Assembly: GCA_963681505.1 (NCBI GenBank)
Contig: OY811986.1
Span: 2,079,554-2,143,553 of the forward strand
Reading direction: 5' to 3'
Source: Eunapius fragilis
Taxonomy: Eukaryota; Porifera; Demospongiae; Spongillida; Spongillidae
Length of the DNA: 64,000 nucleotides
The translations under genes and the position numbers were made by a program. The notes below the pieces were generated by a model. That model worked only from the letters and a program-made list of their open reading frames with translations, was not told the DNA's origin and made no database searches. Positions 12,001 through 23,924 of this stretch are shown one piece after another (the stretch's first letter is position 1; the number at the start of each line of letters is the position of its first letter).

Positions 12001-12854
12001 AGGATACAGTTACATTGGAAACTATCAGGGAGACATCATGCCGCCAAAAGATGCTTTCGAACAAATTGGAAGACAGCCTGTTTGCACAGCTTTTTTCAAA
12101 ATCATCATTGCCTGACAGAGCTCGCCTTTTATCAGTTTCATCTCCCCACGCTGCAGCATGGCTTTCCACAGCTCCTTCTCCTGGTCTCAATCTGCAGTTG
12201 GAGCCTTCTGAGTTCCAAGCAGCCTTACAATGGTGGCTTGGTGTTAGCATCTCAGGCTCTCAGGGTGCCACATGTCCTCACTGTCCAGCTCATTCTTTGG
12301 ACCCTTTAGGCCACCATGCTTTGACATGCAAGCATGGGGGCGATGTGGTCATTCGCCACAACAGGCTTCGCGATGTATTTGCAGAGTCCTGTAGGAGAGC
12401 CTGCATAAGTGCACAGGTGGAGGTTGGGTATGGCTTTACATCTGAGGAACGCCACACGCGACCAGCTGATGTCCTGGCAGCAAACTGGATGATGGGAAAG
12501 CCTGATGCATTTGACTTTACTGTCACATCACCGCTAACCTCAAGTAATTTACCTGAAGCGAGTGTGACAACAGGGTCTGCAGCCTTGGCAGCAGAGGAGA
12601 GAAAGCATAAGGCCAATGACTCCAAATGTGCAGAACTGGGTTGGGTATGCATTCCAATAGCTGTGGAGACCTATGGGTGTTGGGGCACTGAAGCAAAGTG
12701 GGCAATATCGCAGCTAGCCTCTCGCTTGGCCACACGTCAGAACTGCCCAAAGTCTGCATCTGTCACAGCCCTATATCAAAGGTTGAGCATGACCCTTGTT
12801 AGGGCAAATGTGAGGGCTCTGCTGTCCAGGGCCATCTCAGACACCGGCTACTGA
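9058..12854 (+). pseudogene. Retrotransposon polyprotein (ZnF-RT-RLE) with a frameshift and an in-frame stop
   Basis: First Met is at 9058. Segment 1 (to 9417) has a C2H2-like finger (CLLPGCSSSLG...HMQGH) and CxxC...CxxC pairs. A single frameshift between about 9393 and 9417 leads into the main frame. That frame has a second related finger module (CAVEGCPELVAPTMWRHHMTLH; CSDCQ...C), then the RT: GPSGLRIQHL, LKIDMRNAYNLVSR, GVQQGDPLSPMYF and the active site YQDD. At 11688-11690 a TGA sits where the intact copy has an Arg codon in LLRMCGSFC, consistent with a CGA-to-TGA transition. The frame then resumes through CPHCPAHSLDPLGHHALTC (CCHC) and RPADVLAANWMMGKPDAFD with FTVTSP (RLE core) to the stop at 12854. 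Two lesions make it non-functional as read. Duplicated finger modules distinguish it from the 31.7-kb copy. Confidence 0.88.
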
Positions 12855-12957
12855 TATATTATTTAGTCTAGGTGGTAGGTAATTTATAACGTTATGTGCT
12901 TGTTTATCTGTATTGTACAAGTTTTTGTCAAAATGTAATTAATTAAATTTGTATTAT
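9058..12957 (+). mobile_element. Near full-length RLE-type non-LTR retrotransposon, degenerate copy
   Basis: The unit contains an N-terminal zinc-finger region, a reverse transcriptase and a C-terminal CCHC plus restriction-like endonuclease, followed by a short AT-rich 3' UTR ending near 12957. There are no LTRs. This layout (one ORF, RT before a CCHC/RLE domain) is that of the R2/NeSL/R4/HERO group, which is typically site-specific. No target duplication was established. Both ends lie near a GGAATARTTTATCC motif. Confidence 0.8.
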
Positions 12958-12975
12958 CCAACCGGATAGTCTATT

Positions 12976-13410
12976 CTGGAATAATTTATCCTCCTGGGCT
13001 AGATTATTCCGAGATAGATTATCCTACCTTGAAATAGTCCCCCCCCCCCCCCCCCCCTACATCGCAAGCATATATTAAACATAACCACGTGAACAGTTAT
13101 TGTGTACCGCACACAAAGCACAGCAGCTGTCAGATGGATGGTGAAGACTGAAGAATACAACTTTGAACTATATGGTTCGTTTCGTTGAGAGCAAAGACGA
13201 TAAGCACCGAACTTGGTAGAAGAATCTAAAGATAAGAGGCAAAAAGGGCATATCGCAAGAAATGCATGCGAAGACTTCGCCACTCATGACGGTCTTCTGC
13301 CGTTTAAGACGAACAGACGGAAGAAGCATGAGACTGGAGCGTTGCCGTCATTGCGAGCTGAGGATAAACTATTCCGGAATAGTTTATCCTCCCTCGGAAT
13401 AATTTATCCC
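12976..13410. repeat. Cluster of GGAATARTTTATCC-type motifs including a perfect 30-bp palindrome
   Basis: Variants occur at 12978-12991, around 13003-13024 and at 13396-13409. At 13361-13390 the half-site AGGATAAACTATTCC is followed directly by its reverse complement. Two poly-C runs interrupt the cluster. The origin is unknown; it may be an insertion target or part of a transposon end. Confidence 0.7.
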
Positions 13411-13443
13411 AACCCCCCCCCCCCCCTCCCAAAAAACCAATTT

Positions 13444-13446
<3 letters not shown>

Positions 13447-13483
<37 letters not shown>

Positions 13484-13542
13484 ATGTGTGTGAAACCAAT
13501 TTAAGTGTGTGTGTGCGTGTGCGTGTGTGCTTGCGAGTGTGT
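13447..13542. repeat. (TG)n microsatellite
   Basis: An uninterrupted TG run of about 17 repeats, followed by an interrupted TG/CG-rich copy that begins with the same AATTTAAG lead-in. Confidence 0.9.
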
Positions 13543-13559
13543 GATAAACAATTCCATGC

Positions 13560-14440
13560 AGAATAGATTACCCGGAGGATCATTTGTTACGGGGGCTCGC
13601 GCCTCAAGAATTTTAACATCAAGAAACCCTATTCATTGAGATCAACGCAAACTCTTAGTGTCCCCTAATAAGTTCACTCCAGCCGCTGATAGGATTCACT
13701 CCGAAAGCACCACCCCATTGACGTGCCCAGAATCTCATTACTTGAAACTGAATGTTGTTTGTGTGAACTTACGATGCAAGCTAGCTAACTTACTAAAACA
13801 CGACTAGCCTCTCCAACAACACCATGTTCACTCTAGCTTACTAGTGTAAGCAACACAGTTGACATGCATGATTATGCATGATGAACTCAATAGCGAATTA
13901 AACCATCCATCTATGTGCTTACATGCGATGGCTACTTGTGGAGTGCGTCCATCAAGTACGTACACTCAATGTGGTCTGTGTTGTGATGAGAATTTCAATT
14001 CATTGACCTAGCGTACATTAGAAAAAAAAAAGTAGTAAACCTGAAGCAGTTTACATTTAGAAAATAAATAAGTATTTGTAATAAACTTTTTATAATTATA
14101 TTGACTTTTTATTCTTGCTATCCTCAAATTAGACATCCGCGGTTAGCAACATTGTACAGAACAGTTTAGCTTGACGAAACATTTGATGAGTGAAGACAAA
14201 TAGTTCTGTGTCATATTTGATATAATAAATTATTTATTATGTGTCCTTTGGACATGTTGATATAAAACAATGAATACCTGTAATGTGGTTAATAATTGGA
14301 TGAATATTATGCATAATTGTGGTCAGTTATTGACGAACGTCACAATACATAGTAAGGTGGTTTGTGATAATAACTATTAATAAATAAATTCAAATCAAAC
14401 CAATCAATCAAGATATCTGGATACAAGGAACAAAATACAA
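13560..14440. other. Intergenic, AT-rich, no gene seen
   Basis: About 0.9 kb with frequent stops in all frames. No recognisable domain, RNA gene or repeat was identified. Confidence 0.4.
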
Positions 14441-16330
14441 TTATACTTGATGTAAGTGATATTGGAAGCAGTTTCGTTTTGTGTTTGGTTTGCAGACTGT
14501 GTAAATACTTTCAGTTGTGATGTCTGCAACAGAATGATGATTTTGTACTGCATACTTTGCATCTCAACAGGACTTGTTGTGCACAAGTAGCATACATAGG
14601 TATAGATGACAAAGGAATAGGGATGTGCTGCGTTTGAACCTAAGATACAACATTTTTGCAATGCCAGAAATCATTTACTTGTACAGAATATCTCGAAGTG
14701 TTGTGCTGTCACTCTGAAAGACACCAATTATTTATGAGTTGATCTGGAGATCATAAGCTTTTTCTACTTCAAACTTGTTTGCTATGTACTTTCCAAATAC
14801 TGTTGCATAAATGTGATGCCACTATGTATGTGTGTACCACTCATGTTACAATGCAAGGGATCCTTGACGTGATGGTTATGCCTATCAATGGTTGCAAAAC
14901 AGCTAAAAAATTCTTCTACCATGGCAGGTCGTTTCACCTCCTTGAAATATGAAAGTTTCCCAAATGCCATGTACCATTTCCTTTTTGTATCTCCTACGCT
15001 TGCTAGGGGTACCAGGATTGGTTGTACCCACATTTGATATGATTATCTTTAGCTTTCGATCAGCCCAGCCAAGAGGATAAAAGGGCAAGCCATTCTCAAC
15101 CTCTGCTTCCAACAAACAAAACTCTCCTCTCACTGGTTCTTTTTCACTCTCATGACCAAGTGCCCATGACTTTAGGTAAGCTAGAGGTTACTCTTTGTGT
15201 GCTGTTTTTATCATCCCAATGAAGTGTAGTCCCCTTTCCTGCAGAGCCAAAAGTGTCTTTACTGAAGAAAATGCAGAATCTGCATGAATAACCTGAACAC
15301 TGCCATAAAACTCCTATAGGTCAAGCGTAATGTTACTGCTGTTCGCTCCCCATACAGTTGGGCATAATCTTTTCATTGATTTGCTTCCTTTCCCTCCATT
15401 ATATCCAGTTTCAAGAGAATACCAGTCTCTCCACATGTCAATGACTTCTTTTCTGCACCAACCCCCTTCAGGTTTGAGTGCAACTTTAGTCTTATGAGGC
15501 ATCTATTCAGCCCCAAATTCACCATCAACACCATTCCAAGAGCTCATGTACACTCATCCACTACTACATGTCAACCCGGAATACAAATCCTCTTTTGAAG
15601 TCTTCAATGAAACATGACAATGAATAGCTTGCCAAAGATCCTGTTGAGTACACAAATGAATTATTATAAAGTGGTGAAGACTAGTTAGCATGACTTACAT
15701 CACTAGTGTGCACACCATTACGTTGTAGAGCAAAGCTGAAGACTTTCAGTGTATCTTCAAATCTGCAACTGGACATTTTGAAGTGACTACCAAAGTCTGC
15801 ACCTGTGTGCTTCAAGACCAGTTTCCCAGTAAACAGAAATTGGACATCTCCTAGGTTCACAGGCCATACCAAGTCGCAAACCTAGGAATTTCAGTTAGAA
15901 ACTCTCCTTTGCTGACACGTACACTGAGAAATACCGTTTGCCACAGCATTCTGATTAGCGTATTGCAGCATACTGTCAAGGCCACACATAGGATACATTA
16001 GGCTGAAATAGTCAAAGTTTGTTTCGACTGATCATTTACTCAATATGGCCACCCATAATTCACTGCTGGATCAATTGGCAACATTTCACGTGTCTTCCAT
16101 GAACGGCCATGGGGAAGTAAAAGTCGTTGTGTATAGTTTGTAACTTCAGCTCTTTCATCATGAACGGCAGTGATCTCGACCTCATTTCTGCATTGAACAG
16201 GAAATGAGTTGTACGATTAATTACTAGTCCTACATATGCTTACCTCGTCTCATCGCTATCATCATCGCTGCTACTATACTATACTTTCAAAAGAAGTAAT
16301 AGCTTCACTTTCTTCAACTTGATCTATATG
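14440..16330 (-). pseudogene. piggyBac-type (DDE_Tnp_1_7) transposase, decayed
   Basis: Reading the minus strand from 16330 downward, family-like blocks appear in order in shifting frames: RLLLPHGRSWKTREMLPIDP; MYPMCGLDSMLQYANQN; FKMSSCRFEDTLKVFSFA; DLWQAIHC; SSWNGVDGEFGAE then a stop then MPHKTKVALKPEG (15.5 kb); VIHADSAFSSVKTLLALQER and GLHFIGMIKTAHKE then a stop (15.25 kb); YPLGWADRKLKIIISNVGTT (15.05 kb); VEEFFSCFATIDRHNHH (14.9 kb). A C-terminal Cys-rich piece (RCKVCSTKSSFCC; IYTVCKPNTKRNC) at 14.45-14.6 kb matches the zinc-binding tail of such transposases. The assignment rests on remembered family motifs. Multiple stops and frameshifts mean it is dead. Terminal inverted repeats were not found. 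Confidence 0.82.
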
Positions 16331-16676
16331 AGATCGCTTACTAAGAGGAGCAAACTGGGGATTCATTTAGATGCGAATCACGCTGCTAATCTTTAGCAGT
16401 GGCTGTACTAAGTGGACCCTCCATCGTTCCATTGCACCACATACATCTTCTTATGCCTACTTCCACGTACCTGCAATATCGTTCCTTTCTTTCCCACTGT
16501 CGCTTTTATACTACACGCGAACCCGCCCTTATTGACTGCTTCGCCATTTAAAAGTCACACCACTTTTGCCAGATTTTACAGATAAATACCTCTTTATAAC
16601 TAGATTCTGCATGCAGTTTCAATCTATTATAATTTAAGCCACCAATCTTACCTGATTTTTATGCAACTTCATAATC

Positions 16677-16925
16677 ATGGGCGTCCCCGGGGGGGGGGGG
16701 GGGGGGTAGGCCATGGCCCCCCCCCCTCCCCCCCCTTCGGATATGGAACGCCGTATGTTGCAAAACTTTTCACCAGGGAGCGGGCCATGTAGTTAGCAAT
16801 GAATTATATTTCAGCGCCCCCTAATGTGCACGTTACGCGCCCCAAAATAATACCTACGCGTCCGCCCTGGGCAGCATTAATTCATGAATTTCATTAACGT
16901 GATTTGGAGGGGGGCGCTATCATCA
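16677..16925 (+). repeat. Left arm of a 4.9-kb inverted repeat pair
   Basis: Begins ATGGGCGTCCCC, runs through two homopolymer tracts, then CGCCGTATGTTGCAAAAC, GCAATGAATTATATTTCAGC and TCATGAATTTCATTAACGTG. The same order occurs in reverse complement at 21340-21615, with small indels. It could be a transposon terminal repeat or an independent MITE copy. Confidence 0.8.
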
Positions 16926-16989
16926 ACGAGGGGGGTGGGGGGTGTAAGGGAAGGGGGGGGGGGGGGGCGGTGAAAGAGGGGTAAACGAT

Positions 16990-18740
16990 TGATGTGCCAT
17001 CGGTTCTGTGTATAAAGTAATATATAGTAACTCAACAGTGTAAATACGACTAATTATTCAAAAAATATGATATGTAGTGGTGATGTAATTTGATATATGA
17101 GACACACTTACCATTTATAATCGTGCATGTCATTCAATGTTGATAATGAGTTTTCATTGATGGTCCCCAATTAATCTACATCTCAATAATAATGTCTATT
17201 TAGATGTTCTGCTCTCATGTTGCGATAACTAGGCTCCCAGATATATGATTTCATATTCATTACAATCAAATGTTGAAATACCTCTATTATATTGATAGTT
17301 CTGAGCATGTGCAGTAGCCCTCTTTCACATGTCAACTGCATGTGAGCTCTGATTGTGCACATAAAGTACGCAACTGTCATTATATGTATTAGCAATACAT
17401 TGAAATCGTTTATTCTAAAAGAGGCAACACAAAATAATCGTTTTGCTCCATTAATCCCCTATTATCAATGTTAGGTATTAATGTATTCCTCACTTTTGAT
17501 TACAAATTAGAAAACTGATTTAATAACGCTCATGCATGCATATATGAATTTAAAACAACATGTTTCATTATTTGAAGCTGCTGAATATTAATTGTCTCGT
17601 GCTAATCTTGTTCCATGCAACAGCTGAAATACGTTCACACTCGTTCATGATAGAAAAATGTCATAACTATATACCAGCCTTCTTCGAATTGCCATTTGCA
17701 AGAAATTATATCTCTACGGCTATATGCCTATGTTATAAAGTTGTAATGTTTCTAAAAGGCTATTCAGACATCTTTCAGATCATGTGTGCAAGGCCCGTTG
17801 AAAGAAGATATTGAAAGCTATAACTGTATAAAGCCAGAATTATTTGTCTCAGCTCCACTGCCCACATTAAATTGTTGTTCAGGTCAGATTTTGTCCTTTC
17901 TATGAGCATCGGTAGTTGAGCGAAATGAAAGCGAGAGTAATGAACACAATTTAACGCACCTCCTGCCCCACCATGAGGTGACTATGTATGTGTATGTGTA
18001 TGTGTGCGTATGTGTGTGTCAGCTCATACAGTGATGGATGAGAGAGAGGGGGGGGGGGGGGGGGGATGATGACGTCTTTTGTTGTAATGCGGTGTGAACC
18101 GCTTCAGATCTGAATTTGTTTCCACTGGGTTCCTTGAAGCCGATGGAAGCCTTTAAAGAACTCCCTATACTATCTATAATGACAAACTGATCTGAACAAG
18201 AGCGGGCAGTGGAGCTGAAAAAAAAAACTAACACTTGCCTTATACTTCATGAATGATTGTGGGTGTATTTTAGCTGTTGTATGGAACAAGATTAGCACGA
18301 GGCTATGAATATTCAGGTAGACCTGTATGACTGACTACGCATGCCATGCTAATACCTTTCTCCATATGACTCTGGATATATGCAGGTAACACTGGCAAAA
18401 GGGTAGAGAACTCCATTCTGGCCCTCACACATTCCATTAAATACTTCTCCCATTTAATGACAATGATGCTACCCATATATGCATGTGCGTGATTACAAAC
18501 TGAATATCATAGACCCTATTGGACGAAACTGGCAGAATACTGATGCCAGACCTTTTTTGTTTGCAAAATTGTACATGCAGTATCTAGAGTGTAACTTGCA
18601 TAATTGGCAATTGTCTAAGAGCGCTTCTTTTTTGGCTTCCAGCTGAGGTCAGAAATCAATGCATTGAGATAAAGGATTGTATGGCTACAATTACTTTTGC
18701 ACAGAAACTCATGATGATACGCTCTTCTAAAATCTAGCAT
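16990..18740. other. Non-coding AT-rich interior of the inverted-repeat interval
   Basis: No domain is recognised. It contains a TATG/TGTG-rich stretch near 17980-18020 and a G homopolymer at about 18048-18065. Short ORFs here lack domain features. Confidence 0.4.
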
Positions 18741-18742
18741 GT

Positions 18743-18921
18743 AAGGGGCCGTTCATAAATTATGTCACGCTATTTTTGACGATTATGGACCCCCCCCCCC
18801 CCCCCCCTTCATCACATATTATCCCATACTGATGTCTGCTTTAATGTGTACATCGTCACACTGGCTGATACCCCCCCCCCCCCCTCCCCCTCAGCGTGAT
18901 GCAATTAATGAACGGCCCCTA
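18743..18921. mobile_element. MITE with about 28-bp terminal inverted repeats
   Basis: The left end reads AAGGGGCCGTTCATAAATTA followed by GTCACGC after two bases, and the right end is its near complement (GCGTGAT...TTAATGAACGGCCCCTAA). The interior holds two C homopolymers and no ORF. The TIR and about 180-bp size fit a Tc1/mariner-like or related MITE; the superfamily is uncertain. Confidence 0.8.
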
Positions 18922-19674
18922 ACCATGTAATCAAAAGATGGTCTCTAGCATTGTGGATATCTCTCTTACATCTACCAATTCCGGTGTCCTGCCAAATAAT
19001 ACTTTTATACACTTCAATATGTAGAGGCAATGATGCCTGGATAAAGGAAGGACTGCCCCCCCCCCCCTCCCACCTCCACCAATAAGTAGTATACCATTGC
19101 AGTTTTGTGTTAGATTTTCACCAGAATTGCAAAGATTCTGCCCCAGAAACCAATGGGGGTGAGGAGGGGGGGGGGGGGGGGGGGGGGGGGGAGGGCTGTA
19201 CTTCGCCATACACCCTAGCTGCAAAGATTTTATCTTGCATCTTGAATGACCAACTTCCCACAAGTTACATTCTCTAATTGCAATAGCTATGCAACCACAT
19301 AACTTGTGCTGTTTTTGAATTAAAACCTTCATTTTTGCCAATGAAGCAATGTAACACATGCAAGTAGCTGAAAAAAATCCCTAATCAGGTACTTTTTTAA
19401 TTAAATGCCTGACTAATTCAATAACATACCTGGTTTTCAACAGAACTTACATCTTAGTAGATTATGGTACCATTAACAAATTTCGTCCCCTGCATTCCTG
19501 TCTTCACGTACAATTAATCCTCCCAGAGGGACGCAGTCTACATATACATGTAACTATACCCCCCCCCCCCCCCCCCCCCCCCACCTCCAAGCCGCAGATA
19601 TTTTACCTGTATTTTTTGCAGGCTGTGGTTTTGAAGTTATATATAGGGTTAACTTGCTTGGATTGTTCTAACCA
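18922..19674. other. Non-coding DNA with C and G homopolymers
   Basis: Contains long C runs near 19056 and 19559-19582 and a G run near 19166-19190. A minus-strand reading frame exists across the G run, but it is driven by low complexity and has no domain. Confidence 0.4.
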
Positions 19675-20195
19675 TTCACTGGATCACTGGCCTTGGTCAT
19701 CGCTTCCTGACATGCAAACATGATGCTGATGTGGTTACATGCCACACTATTATTGCCGTGTCCTGTGCGGGCTGTAAAGTATAGATAAGAGTGCTCGAGG
19801 GATCAGACAAGAGCAGGACTCAGCCATCTAGCTGTGATGTTCTGATTCCTAATTGGTTACAAAGCAAGTCAGCTGCACTTTGCCTTACATTACATCACTA
19901 CTCAATACTGATAATGAGTGTTACAGCTGTGTCCGCAGCTTGAAGTAATTAATGAAACATGGTGTTAGTGATCCCCAAGTGCAAGGAAATTGGTTGGGAC
20001 TGTACACCCTTGCAGTCAAGAATTACGCATGTTGCCAATAGGAAACAATGTAGGCAAACATATATATCGACTAGCTTGGAACATGTTTCACTTTTCAGCT
20101 GAGTTGTTCCAAATCCCACGTAATCAGTTAAGGGCCAATGTTAGAGCTCTGCTAGCACAGTGTGCTGCAAGTGTTAATGCATGGAAACAAATTTT
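19675..20195 (+). pseudogene. Decayed C-terminal fragment of the RLE retrotransposon family
   Basis: In shifting frames it reads LGHRFLTCKHDADVVTCHT, then KCKEIGWDCTPLQS, then LRANVRALLAQ. These match LGHHAVTCRHGGDVVTRHN, KCQELGWSCIPLAVE and LVRANVRALLSR of the better preserved copies, in the same order. It is heavily eroded. Confidence 0.75.
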
Positions 20196-20439
20196 GCATG
20201 AACGTTATACCAGTTTGAATTTAAAACAAGTATTAATTGTTTGTGATCGAAAGCTCAATGCAGAAGACATGGAGTAAAACACCAGAACACTAGGGAAGAA
20301 TTGTTAGACATTATCATTGAGATATATAGATTAATTGGGGGCCATCAATGAAAACAATGACATGCACGATTAAAAATGGTAAGTGTTTCATAACACATAA
20401 TATAGTATGTATTATAAACATAGTTAGTCGTATTTACAT

Positions 20440-21053
20440 TTTGTGCCAGCCAATTGCGATGGATGCAGAGCTGCAACCAGTTTGGAACATGCTCTTGACT
20501 GCAAGAAGGGAGGTCTATAGTAACACGTCGTAATGAAGTTAGAGATGTTATTGGCGACCTAGCATCACTTGTTTACAAGGAAGTCGTAAAAGAACTAATC
20601 GTACAAGAGGCAAATGATGCAGAAGGTGTACCCTCCCTAAATTGCTGATCTGAGTATCATCATAGGTGTATGGCAGCCCCAGACAGTGGCGTTGTTTGAT
20701 GTACGTGTCACAGACACTGACGCCCCGTCGCACTCACAACGAGTTGTTACTGCCATTCTGAAGAAGAAATACTCAGAAGCAGCAGCTCTTCGCCGAGCCT
20801 CCTTCACACCTCTTGTTGTGTCAGTCGATGGAGTCCTGGGTCGAGAAGCAAGCTTTTTTTATCAAACAACTTGCTCAAAAACTTGCTCATAAGTGGGACA
20901 AATCAAACAGTGAAGTACTAGGATGGATGAGAGCACTACTCTTTTTCGCTAGACTCAGAGCAACAAACTTTTGTCTGAGGGGCTCTCGCACCAAATGGAG
21001 GAGTGCAATTGGTACGGACGATGGAGCTGGGTTGCCCACTATCTTTGCCTGAA
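20440..21053 (+). pseudogene. C-terminal endonuclease-like fragment of a second retroelement family
   Basis: Broken frames give NEVRDVIGDLASLVYKEVV, GVWQPQTVALFDVRVTDTD, RRASFTPLVVSVDGVLGREA and WMRALLFFARLRATNFCLRG. The order (FDVRV, FTPLV...G-GRE, then a helical tail ending CLRGSR) matches the restriction-like-endonuclease end of a second class of retroelement proteins common in cnidarians and sponges. It differs from the RPADIL...GKPAA family found elsewhere in this window. At least two frameshifts. No RT remains. Confidence 0.65.
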
Positions 21054-21339
21054 TGTCATGCTTAAAAACTGAATCTTAATTGTTTATCTCTTAATCATTT
21101 TTATTTATTATTTGTTGATTTCATTTGTGTGTGTTAGAATGTTGTGTATTTAAAAAAAAGTAACCTTATATTAATGCAATAAAAAAATTAAAAAAATTTC
21201 AGTTGCTATATAATATTTTACTTTTCAGGTTCTCCGACCCTTCTGAATACACATATACATACACCTGTACACACAGAACCGCGGTAGCACATCAATCGTT
21301 TAAGCCAACCAACCCCTCTTTCTCCTCTCTCCCCCCCCC

Positions 21340-21615
21340 CCCCTCCCTCTTGTTGTTAGCGCCCCCTCTCCAAATCACGTTAATGAAATTCATGAATTAA
21401 TGCTACCAGGGCGGGCGCGTAGGTATTATTGAGTCCAGGGTTGGGGGGCGCGTAACGTGCACATTACGGGCGCTGAAATATAATTCATTGCTGACTACAT
21501 GGCCCGCTCTCTGGTGAAAAGTTTGCAACATACGGCGTTCCATATTCGCGGCTGTCAAATGGCGCCCCCTTGCCCTATCCTGGCCCCCCCCTTCCAGAAA
21601 AGCTGGGGACGCCCA
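21340..21615 (-). repeat. Right arm of the 4.9-kb inverted repeat pair
   Basis: Reverse complement of 16677-16925, ending GGGACGCCCAT at 21615. It has a cleaner outer segment (no G run in the first 30 bp) and an extra segment where the left arm has homopolymers. Confidence 0.8.
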
Positions 21616-23290
21616 TGCTTATTTAAGGACAACGAACTTAAATAAGGACGATTGGATTAAAAATCATGTCAAATGTGCTGTACTAACAATCTCCCGACAG
21701 CTAAGCTGGGAAAAATATCTGCTGTGCCTGCCCCCATACTGCGCATGGAACGATTACGGAAGTATATCGTGATTACGTAAACCGACTCTCGTTGACGGCT
21801 CATTTCTCCATATGAGAAGAACATGCATGCATGTATATTCACTTTGTTCATCATGTACTGCAGTAGACATTCTACTTTACCATGCAGCGGAATTAACATG
21901 TTATCAAACACATGGCCACAATATGCAAAATGTCCTATGCTTGAATGTAATATTGTGTTTTAATTATATTATACATGTATCATTACTATTGCTTTGTTTT
22001 TTAAAAGGCAGGGACAATTTCCAATGTATATACTACGTATTAGGAATGCACACTTTACACTTCCAATCATTGCTGCAATACAATTAACATTAGGAATGCT
22101 CTCACAGGTCTCATGGTACTACCCCCTTACAACCTGTATACTGTGCCATTAGTTCATCACCCTCATCATGCATTCGACAGTGGCAGCATACATTCAATAA
22201 TCTGCTTTAGGTTTTCCTGGCTTAACATTCACAAGTTAGACAAACACTGCAAACTTAACCTGTCCTGTTCCATTTGCTGAGTCGGTTGCAAATGCCATTT
22301 GTCTTTGTGATTGAATACAGCTTTAGTGCACTCCGTAAGCTTGAACATGCAGAACAGCAAAGCAGCAATCTGCATCTTTACATCCTTGCGGAGAATTGTG
22401 CTAAATTTGCTGTCACAAACAATGATTGACAACTGTGCTCATAGTAATCCAGTGACACTTTGATGCATTAAGAATTTGGTAAGAGGAAATGATAAAGTTT
22501 GTTCTATATAAACCAGACAAGGAAGGAAGCTGAGAAATCAAAATTGTGTTTGAACGAGCCTAGCCCTTTTGTTGTGCTCTCTTTTCTACATACCTCTCAC
22601 GACAAAACTTCTCGATGTTTCCTCCTTACTGTTCCTTAGACATAGACTTTAAACGCTACACGTATACCACGAGGTACCGGGAATTTAATCATTGTCGCAT
22701 ATCGTAATTTACAAATTGTTCTAATTGATTATAGATTGCGCCTAACAGAGACATATATTCGTTTCGACGCTAAGCCAGAATATGTTTGTAACGCGCCTAT
22801 TCGATCAAGGTGAGCAATAACTAACTGTTGAATGCACTCCATATGGCGCGCATGTATTTGCATCAATTGGAGCCCTTCCGAATAATTTTCCAAGCAGGGA
22901 GTTCGATGAATAAGTCCAAAAAAATTACTGGATGCTTAACAACAAATGCCTGCTCAAGTTAATTTCTATATAGTTTCTTGAACATTCTGGATCCATGAAA
23001 ATCATATTGTGAAAACTGATTAATATTAATTTATTCAACAATAAACCTCAAAAGTTCAAAACCCCACTTCAAGTCCCAAGCGGTTTCATGGGTGAAAAAA
23101 CACGCACTGACCTAAAGGCACTGAATTTTACATTTAAATCTACCATGTACTTCAACGACCTTTCAAGACCGCGTAGGAAACTAGAGCCCATATTACTTGT
23201 CAAGACTAGCTATGCTTACCTTATACAGGTGAATTAAATGTTATCAGAACTGCAAATTTCATGAAGTGAGTCCATAGTCTAAAACAGTGT
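21616..23290. other. Intergenic, no gene recognised
   Basis: About 1.7 kb of AT-rich DNA. Short ORFs are present, but none has a domain or a plausible splice structure. Confidence 0.4.
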
Positions 23291-23389
23291 AAGTGCTGTG
23301 GTGGCCTTGTCCATTCTTATTGTGCCTGTAAAAAGATTTAGTGAGTGTCTCAAAAATTGGATTTGTTGGTGGTAGGCATAATAAGAGGT

Positions 23390-23800
23390 GGGTGTGGTTA
23401 GCATGGGGACATGGGTATTAGCCCAGTAGGTGTGGCAGTTGCCTGTGTAATGTGGGGAGAGGGGGGGGGGGGAGCAAGTGGTGAGTACCAGGAATAATAG
23501 ATGTAGTGTCAGCCAGTGGGGGGTGATGGGGAGAAAGTGCATATATGTGTGATGGGGATAAAGTGGACATACACATGAATAGGCATGAATAGGCATGGTG
23601 GGTGTGGCAAGGTCAGCCAGTGAGTGTGATGGGGAGAAAGTGGACACACAAAGGTACAGTGCATCCATTAGCTGTGGCTGGAGGTACAGTAGCATACATC
23701 CCCTCCCCTTTCTCTCCCTCCCCTTCCTCCCCCTCCCCTTTCTCCCCCCATCCCCCCCCCCCCTTTTCATCCCTTCCTTCCAACATGTTCCCTAGCTCTC
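23390..23800. repeat. Imperfect G-rich minisatellite and C-rich tract
   Basis: Partial repeats of a GTCAGCCAGTG...GATGGGGAGAAAGTG unit occur near 23512 and 23612, with shared AATAGGCATG pieces. A CCCTCCCCTTTCTCTC tract follows at 23700-23765. Reading frames over the tract are Pro/Ser-rich and judged non-coding. Confidence 0.6.
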
Positions 23801-23924
23801 AAAAGGAGGCCATAGCAGTTGTATGCATTGCCCAATGTGGGTGACCAACACACCCACACATATGGGTCTAATTCAAAACCTCATCCTACTCTGCTCTCAC
23901 TGTACCTCCAACCACAGCTAATGG

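Noticed and set aside
18931-19359. 142-aa minus-strand ORF with a poly-Pro stretch
   Set aside because: Driven by G and C homopolymers; no domain, signal or splice support.
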